64,000 nucleotides of DNA, from the NCBI RefSeq assembly GCF_000473205.1, contig NZ_KI421507.1, positions 3,395,057 through 3,459,056 on the forward strand, given 5' to 3'. How positions within the stretch are numbered: the first letter of the stretch is position 1; each line of letters starts with the position of its first letter. Below, one piece after another: positions 25,411-33,561 of this stretch. The notes under the pieces are model-generated. The model was given only the letters and a program-made list of their open reading frames with translations, searched no databases and was not told where the DNA came from. Position numbers and translations under genes: made by a program. The DNA comes from Pseudophaeobacter arcticus DSM 23566 (GTDB lineage: Bacteria > Pseudomonadota > Alphaproteobacteria > Rhodobacterales > Rhodobacteraceae).

Positions 25411-26519
25411 TGCCCCGGGCGATATGGAGATATCTCTCCATGTCGCCCTATCGTTTTGTTCTGTTTTGCGTGTTATTCGCCCTTTTGCCCCCGCCGCTTT
25501 GGGCACAGGCCGAAACTCTGCGCATTGCCACCTTCAATACCGAGCTGTCCCGCAAGGGGCCGGGTCTGCTGCTGCGCGATATTGAGCGCGGTGAGGATGC
25601 GCAGATTGCGGCAGTGATTGCCGTCATTACCAAGGTGCAGCCCGATATTCTGCTATTGCAGGGCATTGACTGGGACCACGGCAATCTGGCGCTCAAGGCG
25701 CTGGAGCGACAACTGGCACAGGAAGGGGCGCACTACCCGCATCTCTTTGCCGGTCAGCCCAATGCGGGCCTTGCCACCGATCTTGATCTGGATGGCGATG
25801 GCCACTTGGGTGGCCCCGGAGATTCACAGGGCTATGGTGACTATACCGGACGCGGTGGCATGGCGGTACTATCGCGCTACCCCTTGCTGGTGGATGAGCT
25901 GGTCGACCTGAGCCCGCTTGTGTGGCGCGACATCCCCGGCGCCAGCCTGCCCCGGCACCCGGATGGCAGCCCCTTCCCGTCGCCGCAGGCGCAGGTGGTC
26001 CAGCGCCTGTCCTCCACCGCCCATTGGGTCCTGCCGGTGGCGCTGACAAACGGCGACCGGCTGACGCTCTTGTGTTTTCAAGCCACGCCGCCGCTGTTTG
26101 ACGGGGTCGAAGACCGCAACGCGTTGCGCAATGCCGATGAGATCCGCCTCTGGCAGGTCTTTCTGGACGGCCAGCTGCCGGCAGAGTTGGCATCACCACC
26201 AACCCAGAACTATGTCTTGGCCGGTGGCGCAAACCTGGACCCCGACACAGGCCAGGGCCGCCGCAAAAGCATAGCCAGGCTGCTGCAGGATCCCAGGCTG
26301 CAAGACCCGCGCCCCCAGTCGCCGCAGGCCGGAACGCAGACCGTGGATTGGGGCCAAGGGCGCCGCATGCGGGTGGACTACCTGCTGCCCTCGCAGGACT
26401 GGCAAATTGCGGCCTCCGGGGTGGCCTGGCCTGACAGCGCCACCTCCCCCGCCGCAATTGCCAGCCGCCACAGGCTGGTCTGGCTGGATATCATCCTGGA
26501 CGAGACTGCAGGCCGCTAG
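25407..26519 (+). CDS. Endonuclease/exonuclease/phosphatase family protein, exported
   Basis: About 370 aa. Signal peptide around F-V-L-F-C-V-L-F-A-L-L-P-P-P-L-W-A-Q-A, then R-I-A-T-F-N-T-E-L-S-R, the metal-site I-L-L-L-Q-G-I-D (Glu of the usual Q-E replaced by G), G-R-G-G-M-A-V-L-S-R-Y-P-L, N-Y-V-L-A-G-G-A-N-L-D-P-D and a C-terminal S-R-H-R-L-V-W-L-D histidine. This is a periplasmic EEP-fold phosphodiesterase or phosphatase. The ATG at 25407 overlaps the previous stop; an internal ATG at 25440 at the signal peptide start is an equal alternative. Confidence 0.75.
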   Translation: MMPRAIWRYLSMSPYRFVLFCVLFALLPPPLWAQAETLRIATFNTELSRKGPGLLLRDIERGEDAQIAAVIAVITKVQPDILLLQGIDWDHGNLALKALERQLAQEGAHYPHLFAGQPNAGLATDLDLDGDGHLGGPGDSQGYGDYTGRGGMAVLSRYPLLVDELVDLSPLVWRDIPGASLPRHPDGSPFPSPQAQVVQRLSSTAHWVLPVALTNGDRLTLLCFQATPPLFDGVEDRNALRNADEIRLWQVFLDGQLPAELASPPTQNYVLAGGANLDPDTGQGRRKSIARLLQDPRLQDPRPQSPQAGTQTVDWGQGRRMRVDYLLPSQDWQIAASGVAWPDSATSPAAIASRHRLVWLDIILDETAGR

Positions 26520-27421
26520 GCCGCCGCTTCCCTGAGCCCTCTGCCCGCTTGAGGTGCCAGCAGCGCCTTGGGCAGGCAATGTGGCAAGGCCTGCTCTAGC
26601 GGCGTCGCTTGAAAATCGGGCAACAGCTGCTGGAGCAAATCCCCGCTGAGGCTATGCGGCGTATCCCAAAGGTAACGCATCTCCAACAGGCAGCGCCCCA
26701 GGGGCCAGAATGGGCGGGCCAGCTGCAGGGGAAGCCAGGACATCTGGCTCAGCCTGGCAGGCTGGCCCAGATGCGCATTCACCGCCGCCAGCAACTCATG
26801 CCCCGTGAGGGTATAGCCTGCAAAGGGAACATCCACAAAGCGCGGCAGTGCGGCGCGTTTTTCAGCCAGCCCCACCGCGGCCCGGGCCACATCTGGCAGA
26901 TAGCCCCAGGCATGGGGAATATCCGCCCGCCCCGGATAGATGAACTTCCCTTTGTCCAGCTTCGCTGTGATCATCACATCAAACCAGTTCCCCGACGCCT
27001 CGGTATCCAGAAAATCCCCCGAGCGCAGCACGATCACCCGAGCCTTGGAGGCACGATAGGCCGCCTCCATTTCCACCCGGATACGCCCCAGCGGGTTTTG
27101 CGCCGCATGCGGGCTCTGCTCGGACCAGGGAAACGGGGTTTGGGGGCCAAAGACGTAGACATTGCCGGGCAGAATGACCGTCGCGCCGCTCATTTCAGCC
27201 ACCTTGATCACCTGCCGGTGTAGGGTTGGCACCTGTTTTGCCCAATCCGGGTAGGCGGGATTCCAGCTATTTACGATCACATCCACCCCTACAGCGACCT
27301 GCGCCAGGTTTTCCGTCCCGCGCCGAAAGCGCTTTACCTGCCATCCGGCCCGTTCAAAGGCATCCGCCGCCGCGCGGCCAAACCGGCCCGAAGCGCCAAG
27401 TATGAGAGCTGTTTGTGTCAT
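26516..27421 (-). CDS. NAD-dependent epimerase/dehydratase family protein
   Basis: 301 aa. Rossmann motif G-A-S-G-R-F-G-R near the N-terminus, N-V-Y-V-F-G in the middle, and L-P-D-V-A-R-A-A-V-G-L near residue 200, typical of extended SDRs. The Tyr of the Y-x-x-x-K is not conserved in the expected place, so it may be an atypical reductase. AGGAG precedes the ATG at 27421. Convergent with the EEP gene (4-bp overlap of ends) and divergent from a LysR regulator, its probable controller. Confidence 0.78.
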   Translation of the reverse strand: MTQTALILGASGRFGRAAADAFERAGWQVKRFRRGTENLAQVAVGVDVIVNSWNPAYPDWAKQVPTLHRQVIKVAEMSGATVILPGNVYVFGPQTPFPWSEQSPHAAQNPLGRIRVEMEAAYRASKARVIVLRSGDFLDTEASGNWFDVMITAKLDKGKFIYPGRADIPHAWGYLPDVARAAVGLAEKRAALPRFVDVPFAGYTLTGHELLAAVNAHLGQPARLSQMSWLPLQLARPFWPLGRCLLEMRYLWDTPHSLSGDLLQQLLPDFQATPLEQALPHCLPKALLAPQAGRGLREAAA

Positions 27422-27461
27422 CGAATCTTCTCCTATCCTGAACACTGACCCGAGTTTTCTC

Positions 27462-27519
27462 CATTCAATAAAGATATGGCATTGCCAAAATTTTCAGATC
27501 TGCCATTCATTATTGAATG
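27462..27519. promoter_or_regulatory. LysR-type operator region overlapping the regulator's start codon
   Basis: CATTCAATAA (27462-27471) and TTATTGAATG (27510-27519) are perfect 10-bp inverted repeats, 38 bp apart. The second overlaps the regulator's ATG (27517) and is itself part of a local palindrome TTCATT-ATTG-AATGAA. This fits autorepression plus control of the divergent gene. Confidence 0.6.
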
Positions 27520-28467
27520 AATAATCCACATCTCACCGATTGGTCGCTCGTCCAAAGCTTCCTGGCTGTGGCCGACTGCGGCTCGCTTTCAGCGGCGGCA
27601 CGCCAGCTGGACCGCAGCCAGCCCACCCTGGGCCGCCACATTCAAAGCCTGGAGGCCAGCCTCAGCCAGCAGCTGTTTGAGCGCCACCCGCGTGGCCTGC
27701 GCCTGTCGCAGGCCGGGACCGCGCTGTTGCCCATGGCGCGGGAGATGCAGGCCCAGATGTATCGTTTGTCGCTTCAGGCGGCGGGCCAGTCCGAAGAACT
27801 GGCCGGCACCGTCCGGATCACCGCCAGCGTTTTTGCCTCCCACTACCTGTTGCCGCCCATTCTGGCAGATATTCGCCGGGCAGAACCGGGCATTGAGCTG
27901 GAGCTGGTGCCGACAGATGAAAGCGAAAATCTGTTGTACCGGGCCGCCGACATTGCCCTGCGCATGTATCGCCCCAGCCAGCTGGATGTGATCACCCAGC
28001 ATATCGCCGATCTGCCCCTGGGGATTTTTGCCGCCCATGCTTATCTGGCGCGACGCGGCACCCCCCGCAATGCAGCGGAGCTGTGGCAACATGATCTGGT
28101 TGGCTATGACAGCAACGCGTTGATCCTGAACACCATGCGGGCGATGGGATGGCAGGTTGATCGCAGTACCTTTGCCATGCGCTGTGACAATCAGGCGACC
28201 TACTGGCAACTGGTGCGGGCCGGATGCGGCATCGGCTTTTGCCAAAGCGATGTCGCCCGCGCCGATGACACCGTGGCAGAGCTGGATCTGGGCGTCGAAA
28301 TCCCGCCCCTGCCGGTCTGGCTCACCACCCATAGCGCCATGCGGGAAACCCCCCGCATCCGGCGGGTATGGTCGCTGCTGGCAAAAGGCCTGAAAATGGC
28401 CGGTAAATCGGCGCTTTCACCTTTGAAATCAGGGGCTGTTATTGACCCTGAGGCCCCAGAGGAGTAG
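27517..28467 (+). CDS. LysR family transcriptional regulator
   Basis: 316 aa. N-terminal helix-turn-helix: L-V-Q-S-F-L-A-V-A-D-C-G-S-L-S-A-A-A-R-Q-L, S-Q-P-T-L-G-R-H-I-Q-S-L-E, L-F-E-R-H-P-R-G-L-R-L. The substrate-binding domain begins G-T-V-R-I-T-A-S. No Shine-Dalgarno sequence is visible before the ATG, and an operator repeat overlaps it, so translation may be leaderless or weak. It probably controls the divergent SDR gene at 26516-27421. Confidence 0.9.
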   Translation: MNNPHLTDWSLVQSFLAVADCGSLSAAARQLDRSQPTLGRHIQSLEASLSQQLFERHPRGLRLSQAGTALLPMAREMQAQMYRLSLQAAGQSEELAGTVRITASVFASHYLLPPILADIRRAEPGIELELVPTDESENLLYRAADIALRMYRPSQLDVITQHIADLPLGIFAAHAYLARRGTPRNAAELWQHDLVGYDSNALILNTMRAMGWQVDRSTFAMRCDNQATYWQLVRAGCGIGFCQSDVARADDTVAELDLGVEIPPLPVWLTTHSAMRETPRIRRVWSLLAKGLKMAGKSALSPLKSGAVIDPEAPEE

Positions 28468-28497
28468 GCCGTTGCCAACTGTTTTTAGGAGGCACAT

Positions 28498-29601
28498 ATG
28501 TCCAATCCATCGATTCTGATTCTGCCCGGCGACGGTATCGGCCCAGAGGTCATGACCGAGGTTCGTAAAGTCATCACCTGGTTTGGTGAAGCCCGCGACA
28601 TTCAGTTCGATGTGAGCGAAGATCTGGTTGGTGGCGCCGCCTATGACAAACATGGCGTCCCTCTGGCGGATGAGACCATGGCACGCGCGCAGGAGGTGGA
28701 CGCGGTTCTGCTCGGCGCGGTTGGTGGCCCCGCCTATGACGATCTGGATTTCTCGGTCAAGCCTGAGCGCGGATTGCTGCGCCTGCGCAAGGAAATGGAT
28801 CTCTATGCCAACCTGCGTCCGGCGCAGTGCTTTGACGCGCTGGCCGATTTTTCCTCGCTGAAGCGTGACATTGTGGCCGGTCTGGACATCATGATCCTGC
28901 GCGAGCTGACCTCGGGCGTCTATTTTGGCGAACCTCGCGGCATCTTTGAAGAAGGCAACGAGCGCGTTGGCATCAACACCCAGCGCTATACCGAATCTGA
29001 GATCGAACGCGCCGCCCGCTCGGCCTTTGAACTGGCGATGCGCCGCAACAAAAAGGTCTGCTCGATGGAGAAGGCCAACGTCATGGAAAGCGGCATCCTG
29101 TGGCGCGAAGTGGCCACCCGTGTTGGCAAGGACTACCCCGAGGTAGAGCTGTCCCACATGTATGCCGACAACGGCGCCATGCAGCTGGTACGGGCGCCAA
29201 AACAGTTTGACGTCATCCTGACCGACAACCTGTTTGGCGACATCCTGTCGGACTGCGCCGCGATGCTGACCGGCAGCCTGGGCATGCTGCCCTCGGCCAG
29301 TCTTGGCGCGCCGATGGCCAATGGCCGCCCCAAGGCGATGTACGAACCGGTGCACGGCTCAGCCCCTGACATCGCCGGTCAGGGCAAGGCAAACCCAATC
29401 GCCTGTATCCTCAGCTTTGCCATGGCGCTGCGCTACAGCTTTGACATGGGGGCCGAGGCCGACCGTCTGGAAAACGCTATCGAAAAAGTGCTCTCGGACG
29501 GTGCCCGCACCGCAGATCTGCTGGGTGAAGACGGTGTTGACCCGATTTCAACCAGCGAAATGGGCGATGCCGTGGTCGCGGCCCTGCAGGCCAGCCTGTA
29601 A
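28498..29601 (+). CDS. leuB: 3-isopropylmalate dehydrogenase
   Basis: 367-aa NAD-dependent oxidative decarboxylase of leucine synthesis. L-P-G-D-G-I-G-P-E near the start, [25 protein letters not shown], the metal site with [10 protein letters not shown], and [12 protein letters not shown]. Strong ribosome site AGGAGG. Separated from leuCD by four genes; its own terminator follows at 29662. Confidence 0.98.
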   Translation: MSNPSILILPGDGIGPEVMTEVRKVITWFGEARDIQFDVSEDLVGGAAYDKHGVPLADETMARAQEVDAVLLGAVGGPAYDDLDFSVKPERGLLRLRKEMDLYANLRPAQCFDALADFSSLKRDIVAGLDIMILRELTSGVYFGEPRGIFEEGNERVGINTQRYTESEIERAARSAFELAMRRNKKVCSMEKANVMESGILWREVATRVGKDYPEVELSHMYADNGAMQLVRAPKQFDVILTDNLFGDILSDCAAMLTGSLGMLPSASLGAPMANGRPKAMYEPVHGSAPDIAGQGKANPIACILSFAMALRYSFDMGAEADRLENAIEKVLSDGARTADLLGEDGVDPISTSEMGDAVVAALQASL

Positions 29602-29661
29602 TCCTATTGCCAATGGCGAGCGCCTGATGGGCGCTCCCTTTGGAACCGCATTTGAAACCAA

Positions 29662-29687
29662 AAAAGAGGGCGGAAACGCCCTCTTTT
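29662..29687. terminator. Bidirectional terminator between leuB and the Na/Pi transporter gene
   Basis: AAAAGAGGGCG-GAAA-CGCCCTCTTTT is a perfect 11-bp stem flanked by A and T runs, ideal for convergent transcripts. Confidence 0.9.
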
Positions 29688-29713
29688 CTTTTGGAAACAG
29701 GTAGTAAATTTGG

Positions 29714-31300
29714 CTAGGGTGCCGGTCTGGCGACAGGCAAGGCCTCTCTGGCGAGGTGACGATAGTGTTCCAGCCTTTCGAGATGATGCAGGCAACGGGC
29801 CAGCCAACGCATTGCATCGGTGTGGGAAAACACCTCGTTCAGATCAAATAGCCCGGCGTGCTCTCCCAGCAGCAAGCCACGGCGATGCCGGTCCTTGCGG
29901 TGATTGACCAAAACCGCAAGTCGCTGCAACCGCGCCTGCTCAGTTTCATTGGACAGCCCCTCTATCAGCCGCCTGAGCACCGCTCCGGTGATCACGGCTG
30001 GGCGCCGCAGCAGCGGATCCTCATTCAGGACCGATATCCGCCCCGTCTGGCTCAACCGTTCCAGCAGCCGCAACACATGATCCGTCTGGTGCAGCAAGGC
30101 TGACAGCCCCGCCTCCTGTTTTGCATGATCCGCGGTCAGGCGAATATCCGCAAGAAAGGCCTCGATCTCGGCCAGCGCGGCGCGGCAGGGGGTCAGCGCT
30201 GCAATCCCACGATAGTCCGCCGGGGCCTGAAGGGCAGAGGCCATCGCCCTATAGATCCGATGTTCAAGCACCTCCAGCGCGGCCTGCACCGCCAGGAGCG
30301 CCATAGCCGGATCCGACAGCAAGGCCCGGTCCAGGTTGACCAATGACGCCTTGGGGGTCTCTGGCATCAGCCAGCTGATAAACCGCGCAAACTGCGCCGT
30401 GATCGGCAGGAACAGCATCGCCCCAACCACATTAAAGCCGGTATGAAACACCAAAATCGCTGTCATGGTATTGCTCCGCTCGGCCAATTCCTGAAGCGCC
30501 CCCAGTCCAAACACCAACACAGGTACCGCTATCAGGCTGGTCGCAACATTGAAGAGCAGATTGGCAACCGCAGTCTGCCGCATTGGCCGCGACCCTCCAA
30601 GCGAGGCCAGCAAGGCCGTGCAGGTGGTGCCGATATTCATCCCCGCCACAATCGCAACGGCCTGCGTCAGGCTGATGGCACCACTTTGGATCATGACCAG
30701 GGCCAGAGCCATTGCCGCCGAAGAGCTTTGCATCACAACCGTCAGCCCAGCGCCCAGGGCTGCAAGGACCAGCAGGCCAAATACGGTGCTGGACGGCAAC
30801 ATCTCGGGGCGCAGGATATCGCCAGCATCCTTCATCCCTGCCTGCATCAGATCAAGACCGATAAGCAAAAGACAGAGCCCCGCCAGCATCCGCCCGGCCC
30901 GCGCCCAACCACCCCGCGCCAAAAGGTCCAGCAGGCTGGCCGGAAACAGCAGCGCCATCGCCAGTGTGCCCAGCTTGAGCTTGAAGCCCAGAAGGCTCAC
31001 CAACCAGCCCGTCGCCGTGGTGCCGATATTGGCCCCATAAATCACCCCAAGCGCCTGCGGCATGGTCAACAGCCCGGCCCCGACAAAGCCAACCGTCATT
31101 ACCGTTGTCGCACTGGAGGACTGGATCGCGGCGGTGGTCAACCCGCCTGATATGACGCCGGTAAAGGGGGTTGTGGTAAATCTGGTCAGGATTGCCTGTA
31201 GCCCGGTGCCGGCCGCTTCGCGCAGGGCCTCGGTCATCACCTTCATCCCCAAAAGGAACATGCCAATTCCGCCGAGAACATAGAACAGTTGCTCTGTCAT
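29714..31300 (-). CDS. Na/Pi cotransporter family protein with PhoU-like tail
   Basis: 528 aa. Membrane domain with the repeated Q-S-S-S-A motifs of PNaS transporters (A-A-I-Q-S-S-S-A-T-T and V-V-M-Q-S-S-S-A-A-M), G-A-N-I-G-T-T and G-M-N-I-G-T-T loops, and about eight membrane segments. The C-terminal ~190 residues are helical and PhoU-like. The start at 31300 (M-T-E-Q-L-F-Y-V) follows GGGGGAAG; the upstream frame to 31375 is not needed. Sodium-driven phosphate uptake or regulation is the family role. Confidence 0.88.
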   Translation of the reverse strand: MTEQLFYVLGGIGMFLLGMKVMTEALREAAGTGLQAILTRFTTTPFTGVISGGLTTAAIQSSSATTVMTVGFVGAGLLTMPQALGVIYGANIGTTATGWLVSLLGFKLKLGTLAMALLFPASLLDLLARGGWARAGRMLAGLCLLLIGLDLMQAGMKDAGDILRPEMLPSSTVFGLLVLAALGAGLTVVMQSSSAAMALALVMIQSGAISLTQAVAIVAGMNIGTTCTALLASLGGSRPMRQTAVANLLFNVATSLIAVPVLVFGLGALQELAERSNTMTAILVFHTGFNVVGAMLFLPITAQFARFISWLMPETPKASLVNLDRALLSDPAMALLAVQAALEVLEHRIYRAMASALQAPADYRGIAALTPCRAALAEIEAFLADIRLTADHAKQEAGLSALLHQTDHVLRLLERLSQTGRISVLNEDPLLRRPAVITGAVLRRLIEGLSNETEQARLQRLAVLVNHRKDRHRRGLLLGEHAGLFDLNEVFSHTDAMRWLARCLHHLERLEHYRHLAREALPVARPAP

Positions 31301-31511
31301 GCTTCCCCCTTTTCCGCCTCTCCCTATATGCCCAGCAGACCGAACCTGTGCAAGGCGGCGCCAGGGTAGCACCAAGGTTGGGCCAGGGTTGCGTCAAAGC
31401 AACCGCAGGGCGAGGGCAGACCGCGAAACGGTCAGAAATCTAGCTGCCTCACCGTTTGTCGGCCCCTGTCATTTAAGAACCTGTCCGCCCTCGCTGCAAT
31501 TAGGGTTAGTG

Positions 31512-31533
31512 ACAGCACTGCCCCCAGTGCTGT
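31512..31533. repeat. Perfect hairpin in the leader of the GT2 gene
   Basis: ACAGCACTG-CCCC-CAGTGCTGT is a 9-bp perfect stem 46 bp before the GT2 ATG. No T-tract follows; it could be an operator or leader structure. Confidence 0.45.
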
Positions 31534-31579
31534 ACTAGTGCGCCCGCACAGGCCATTTTTGTAGAAGCTGTTTCATCTA

Positions 31580-33499
31580 ATGCCACACTCCAAACCACGG
31601 CCACTCATCTCTGTCATCATTCCGGTCTATGATGTGGCCGACCATGTGGCGGATTGCCTGCGCAGTCTTCAGGCGCAGACCTTAGGTGATTTTGAAGCGC
31701 TGGTCATCGACGACGGCTCAACAGACAACAGCGCCTCCATTGCCGAAAAGGTGATTGGACAGGACCCTCGATTTCAACTGATAAGGCAACAAAATCAAGG
31801 TCTTTCCGGCGCCCGCAACACTGGATTAGAGCTGGTACAAGGCACCTTTGTTGCCTTTCTCGACAGCGATGACAGACTGGATCCCAACTATCTGTCACGG
31901 CTCTGGCAGGCCCTGGAGACAACTGGGGCAGACTGGGTTTCCTGCGGCATCCGCTTTTGCTTTCCCAATGACCAATATATTGATCATTCCGCCATTCACG
32001 GTCGCGCAGAGCAGCACAGTTCCGGCCAGATCACCCGCTACCCGCAACACAGCTGGGAAGACGCGATCCCGCATTTTCCCTCTGCCTGGAACAAGCTCTA
32101 CCGCCGCAGCCTGATCGAAGGGCTGCGCTTTCCGGAAGGCACCTGGTTTGAGGATCACGAGTTCTACTACCAAGCAGCAGCGCGAACCGATCACCTGCTG
32201 CATATCGAGGCGCCGCTGTATTTGCAAACACGCCTGCGGCAAGGGCAGATAACTGGCCGCGACAGTGATCGGGTGTTTGAGCAGTTCTCGGTTCTGGATC
32301 GCGTCAAACGGCTGATGGACTCTGCTGATCGGCCTGACGCCGAGCGGGCCTTTGAACAGATTACCAGCCGCCTGCTGTTTGAACGCAGCACAGCCCTGCG
32401 CGCACCCGAGCGCCGGGCGCGATACGCCAGCGCCTGTGCCGCCTATCTTGAAACCCATAAATTGACCTACACTCCCGATTGGGATCCTCATATCTCCCGG
32501 GCCTGGGGGGTGGAAATGGCAGGCACACTGCCGCTGAGCGTGGTGATCCCCTGGGGAGGCAGGGAGAGCGGCCTGCTTCGGGAAAGCCTGCAATCCCTCG
32601 CCCGTCAGGGCGCACCTGGGCGGGAAATCCTGATCCTGTGCAGCTCTGACCATGCCTTGGCAGAGGCCAAGGCCATCGCGGAGGAGCACCCAGAAGCGCG
32701 GGTCCTGCAGCATACAGGCAGGGGGCTGGGCGCCGCCTGCAATGCCGGGTTACGGGCGGCTCGGGGGCTCTACGTCAATTTTCTTGTTGCCGGAGATACC
32801 CTCACGGAAATGGCGCTCCATGATTGGGTTGATGGGTTGTTGACCTCACAGGCTGATTTCGCCGTGTCGGTGTTCCGCCTGGGGCTGGAGGGGAAAGATT
32901 ACCACTCGTCCTTTTATCAAGATGATACAGTCTCGCTGGACCAGATGGCCGCAGCTGCTTTTACCTTTTCCCCCGAAGCAGCCATCGCGCTGGACGGTCA
33001 GGTTTCGCCAAAGCTCTATCGCCGGGCCTTTCTGACAGAGACAGGCCTGCAGTTTGGAACCGGGGCTTTGCCCGGCTGGACCCTGGCTTTGCACGCGGCC
33101 CTATTGGCGAAGAAAGCGGCCTATTTCCGGCACTCCGGCTGCAACGTGAACCAATCCAGCGCGGCCCAGGCCCAATACCAGCCCCCGCATCAAGGGAGAG
33201 CGGGGTTCCGGCAGGTCCTGCGCTCTTTTGATCAGCTGGCCCTGGATCTCAATCCAACCATGGTGGCACGGCTTCCAAAGGGCTGGCAGAGACGCCTGTT
33301 TGCCCGCGCCCTGCGACAGCGGATGGCGCAGCTCAAACCGCCCTGTCGGAATCTGAAGCTGGCGCTATTATCTGCCTCTGCCACCTGGGTCGCCTTTCGC
33401 CGTGGGTTGACCCGCGAGCAAACACCTCTAGACCCGGGAGAAGGACGGCGGATCGCGACCTTGCTGAGCATTGAAGCCCGGCTTCGCCGCACGTCCTGA
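31580..33499 (+). CDS. Two-domain family 2 glycosyltransferase
   Basis: 639 aa. The first GT2/GT-A domain (residues ~8-300) has S-V-I-I-P-V-Y-D, V-I-D-D-G-S-T-D-N-S, G-L-S-G-A-R-N-T-G-L and F-L-D-S-D-D-R-L, with the catalytic W-F-E-D-H-E-F segment, so it looks active. The second (from ~315) begins L-S-V-V-I-P-W-G-G and retains A-A-C-N-A-G-L-R-A-A-R-G, but its D-x-D position reads V-A-G-D-T and its acidic catalytic motif is missing, so it is probably an inactive or structural copy. First gene of a glycan region; 62 bp before the very large multidomain protein, so probably co-transcribed. Confidence 0.88.
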   Translation: MPHSKPRPLISVIIPVYDVADHVADCLRSLQAQTLGDFEALVIDDGSTDNSASIAEKVIGQDPRFQLIRQQNQGLSGARNTGLELVQGTFVAFLDSDDRLDPNYLSRLWQALETTGADWVSCGIRFCFPNDQYIDHSAIHGRAEQHSSGQITRYPQHSWEDAIPHFPSAWNKLYRRSLIEGLRFPEGTWFEDHEFYYQAAARTDHLLHIEAPLYLQTRLRQGQITGRDSDRVFEQFSVLDRVKRLMDSADRPDAERAFEQITSRLLFERSTALRAPERRARYASACAAYLETHKLTYTPDWDPHISRAWGVEMAGTLPLSVVIPWGGRESGLLRESLQSLARQGAPGREILILCSSDHALAEAKAIAEEHPEARVLQHTGRGLGAACNAGLRAARGLYVNFLVAGDTLTEMALHDWVDGLLTSQADFAVSVFRLGLEGKDYHSSFYQDDTVSLDQMAAAAFTFSPEAAIALDGQVSPKLYRRAFLTETGLQFGTGALPGWTLALHAALLAKKAAYFRHSGCNVNQSSAAQAQYQPPHQGRAGFRQVLRSFDQLALDLNPTMVARLPKGWQRRLFARALRQRMAQLKPPCRNLKLALLSASATWVAFRRGLTREQTPLDPGEGRRIATLLSIEARLRRTS

Positions 33500-33561
33500 A
33501 CCACCCCCGCTTTGGGCGGCGGGCAACCGATAAAACACCATATGGGCACATCAAAATCGCC

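Noticed and set aside
31470..31495. Pho box between the Na/Pi gene and GT2
   Set aside because: CTGTC is present twice, but 15 bp apart instead of the 11-bp period of Pho boxes.
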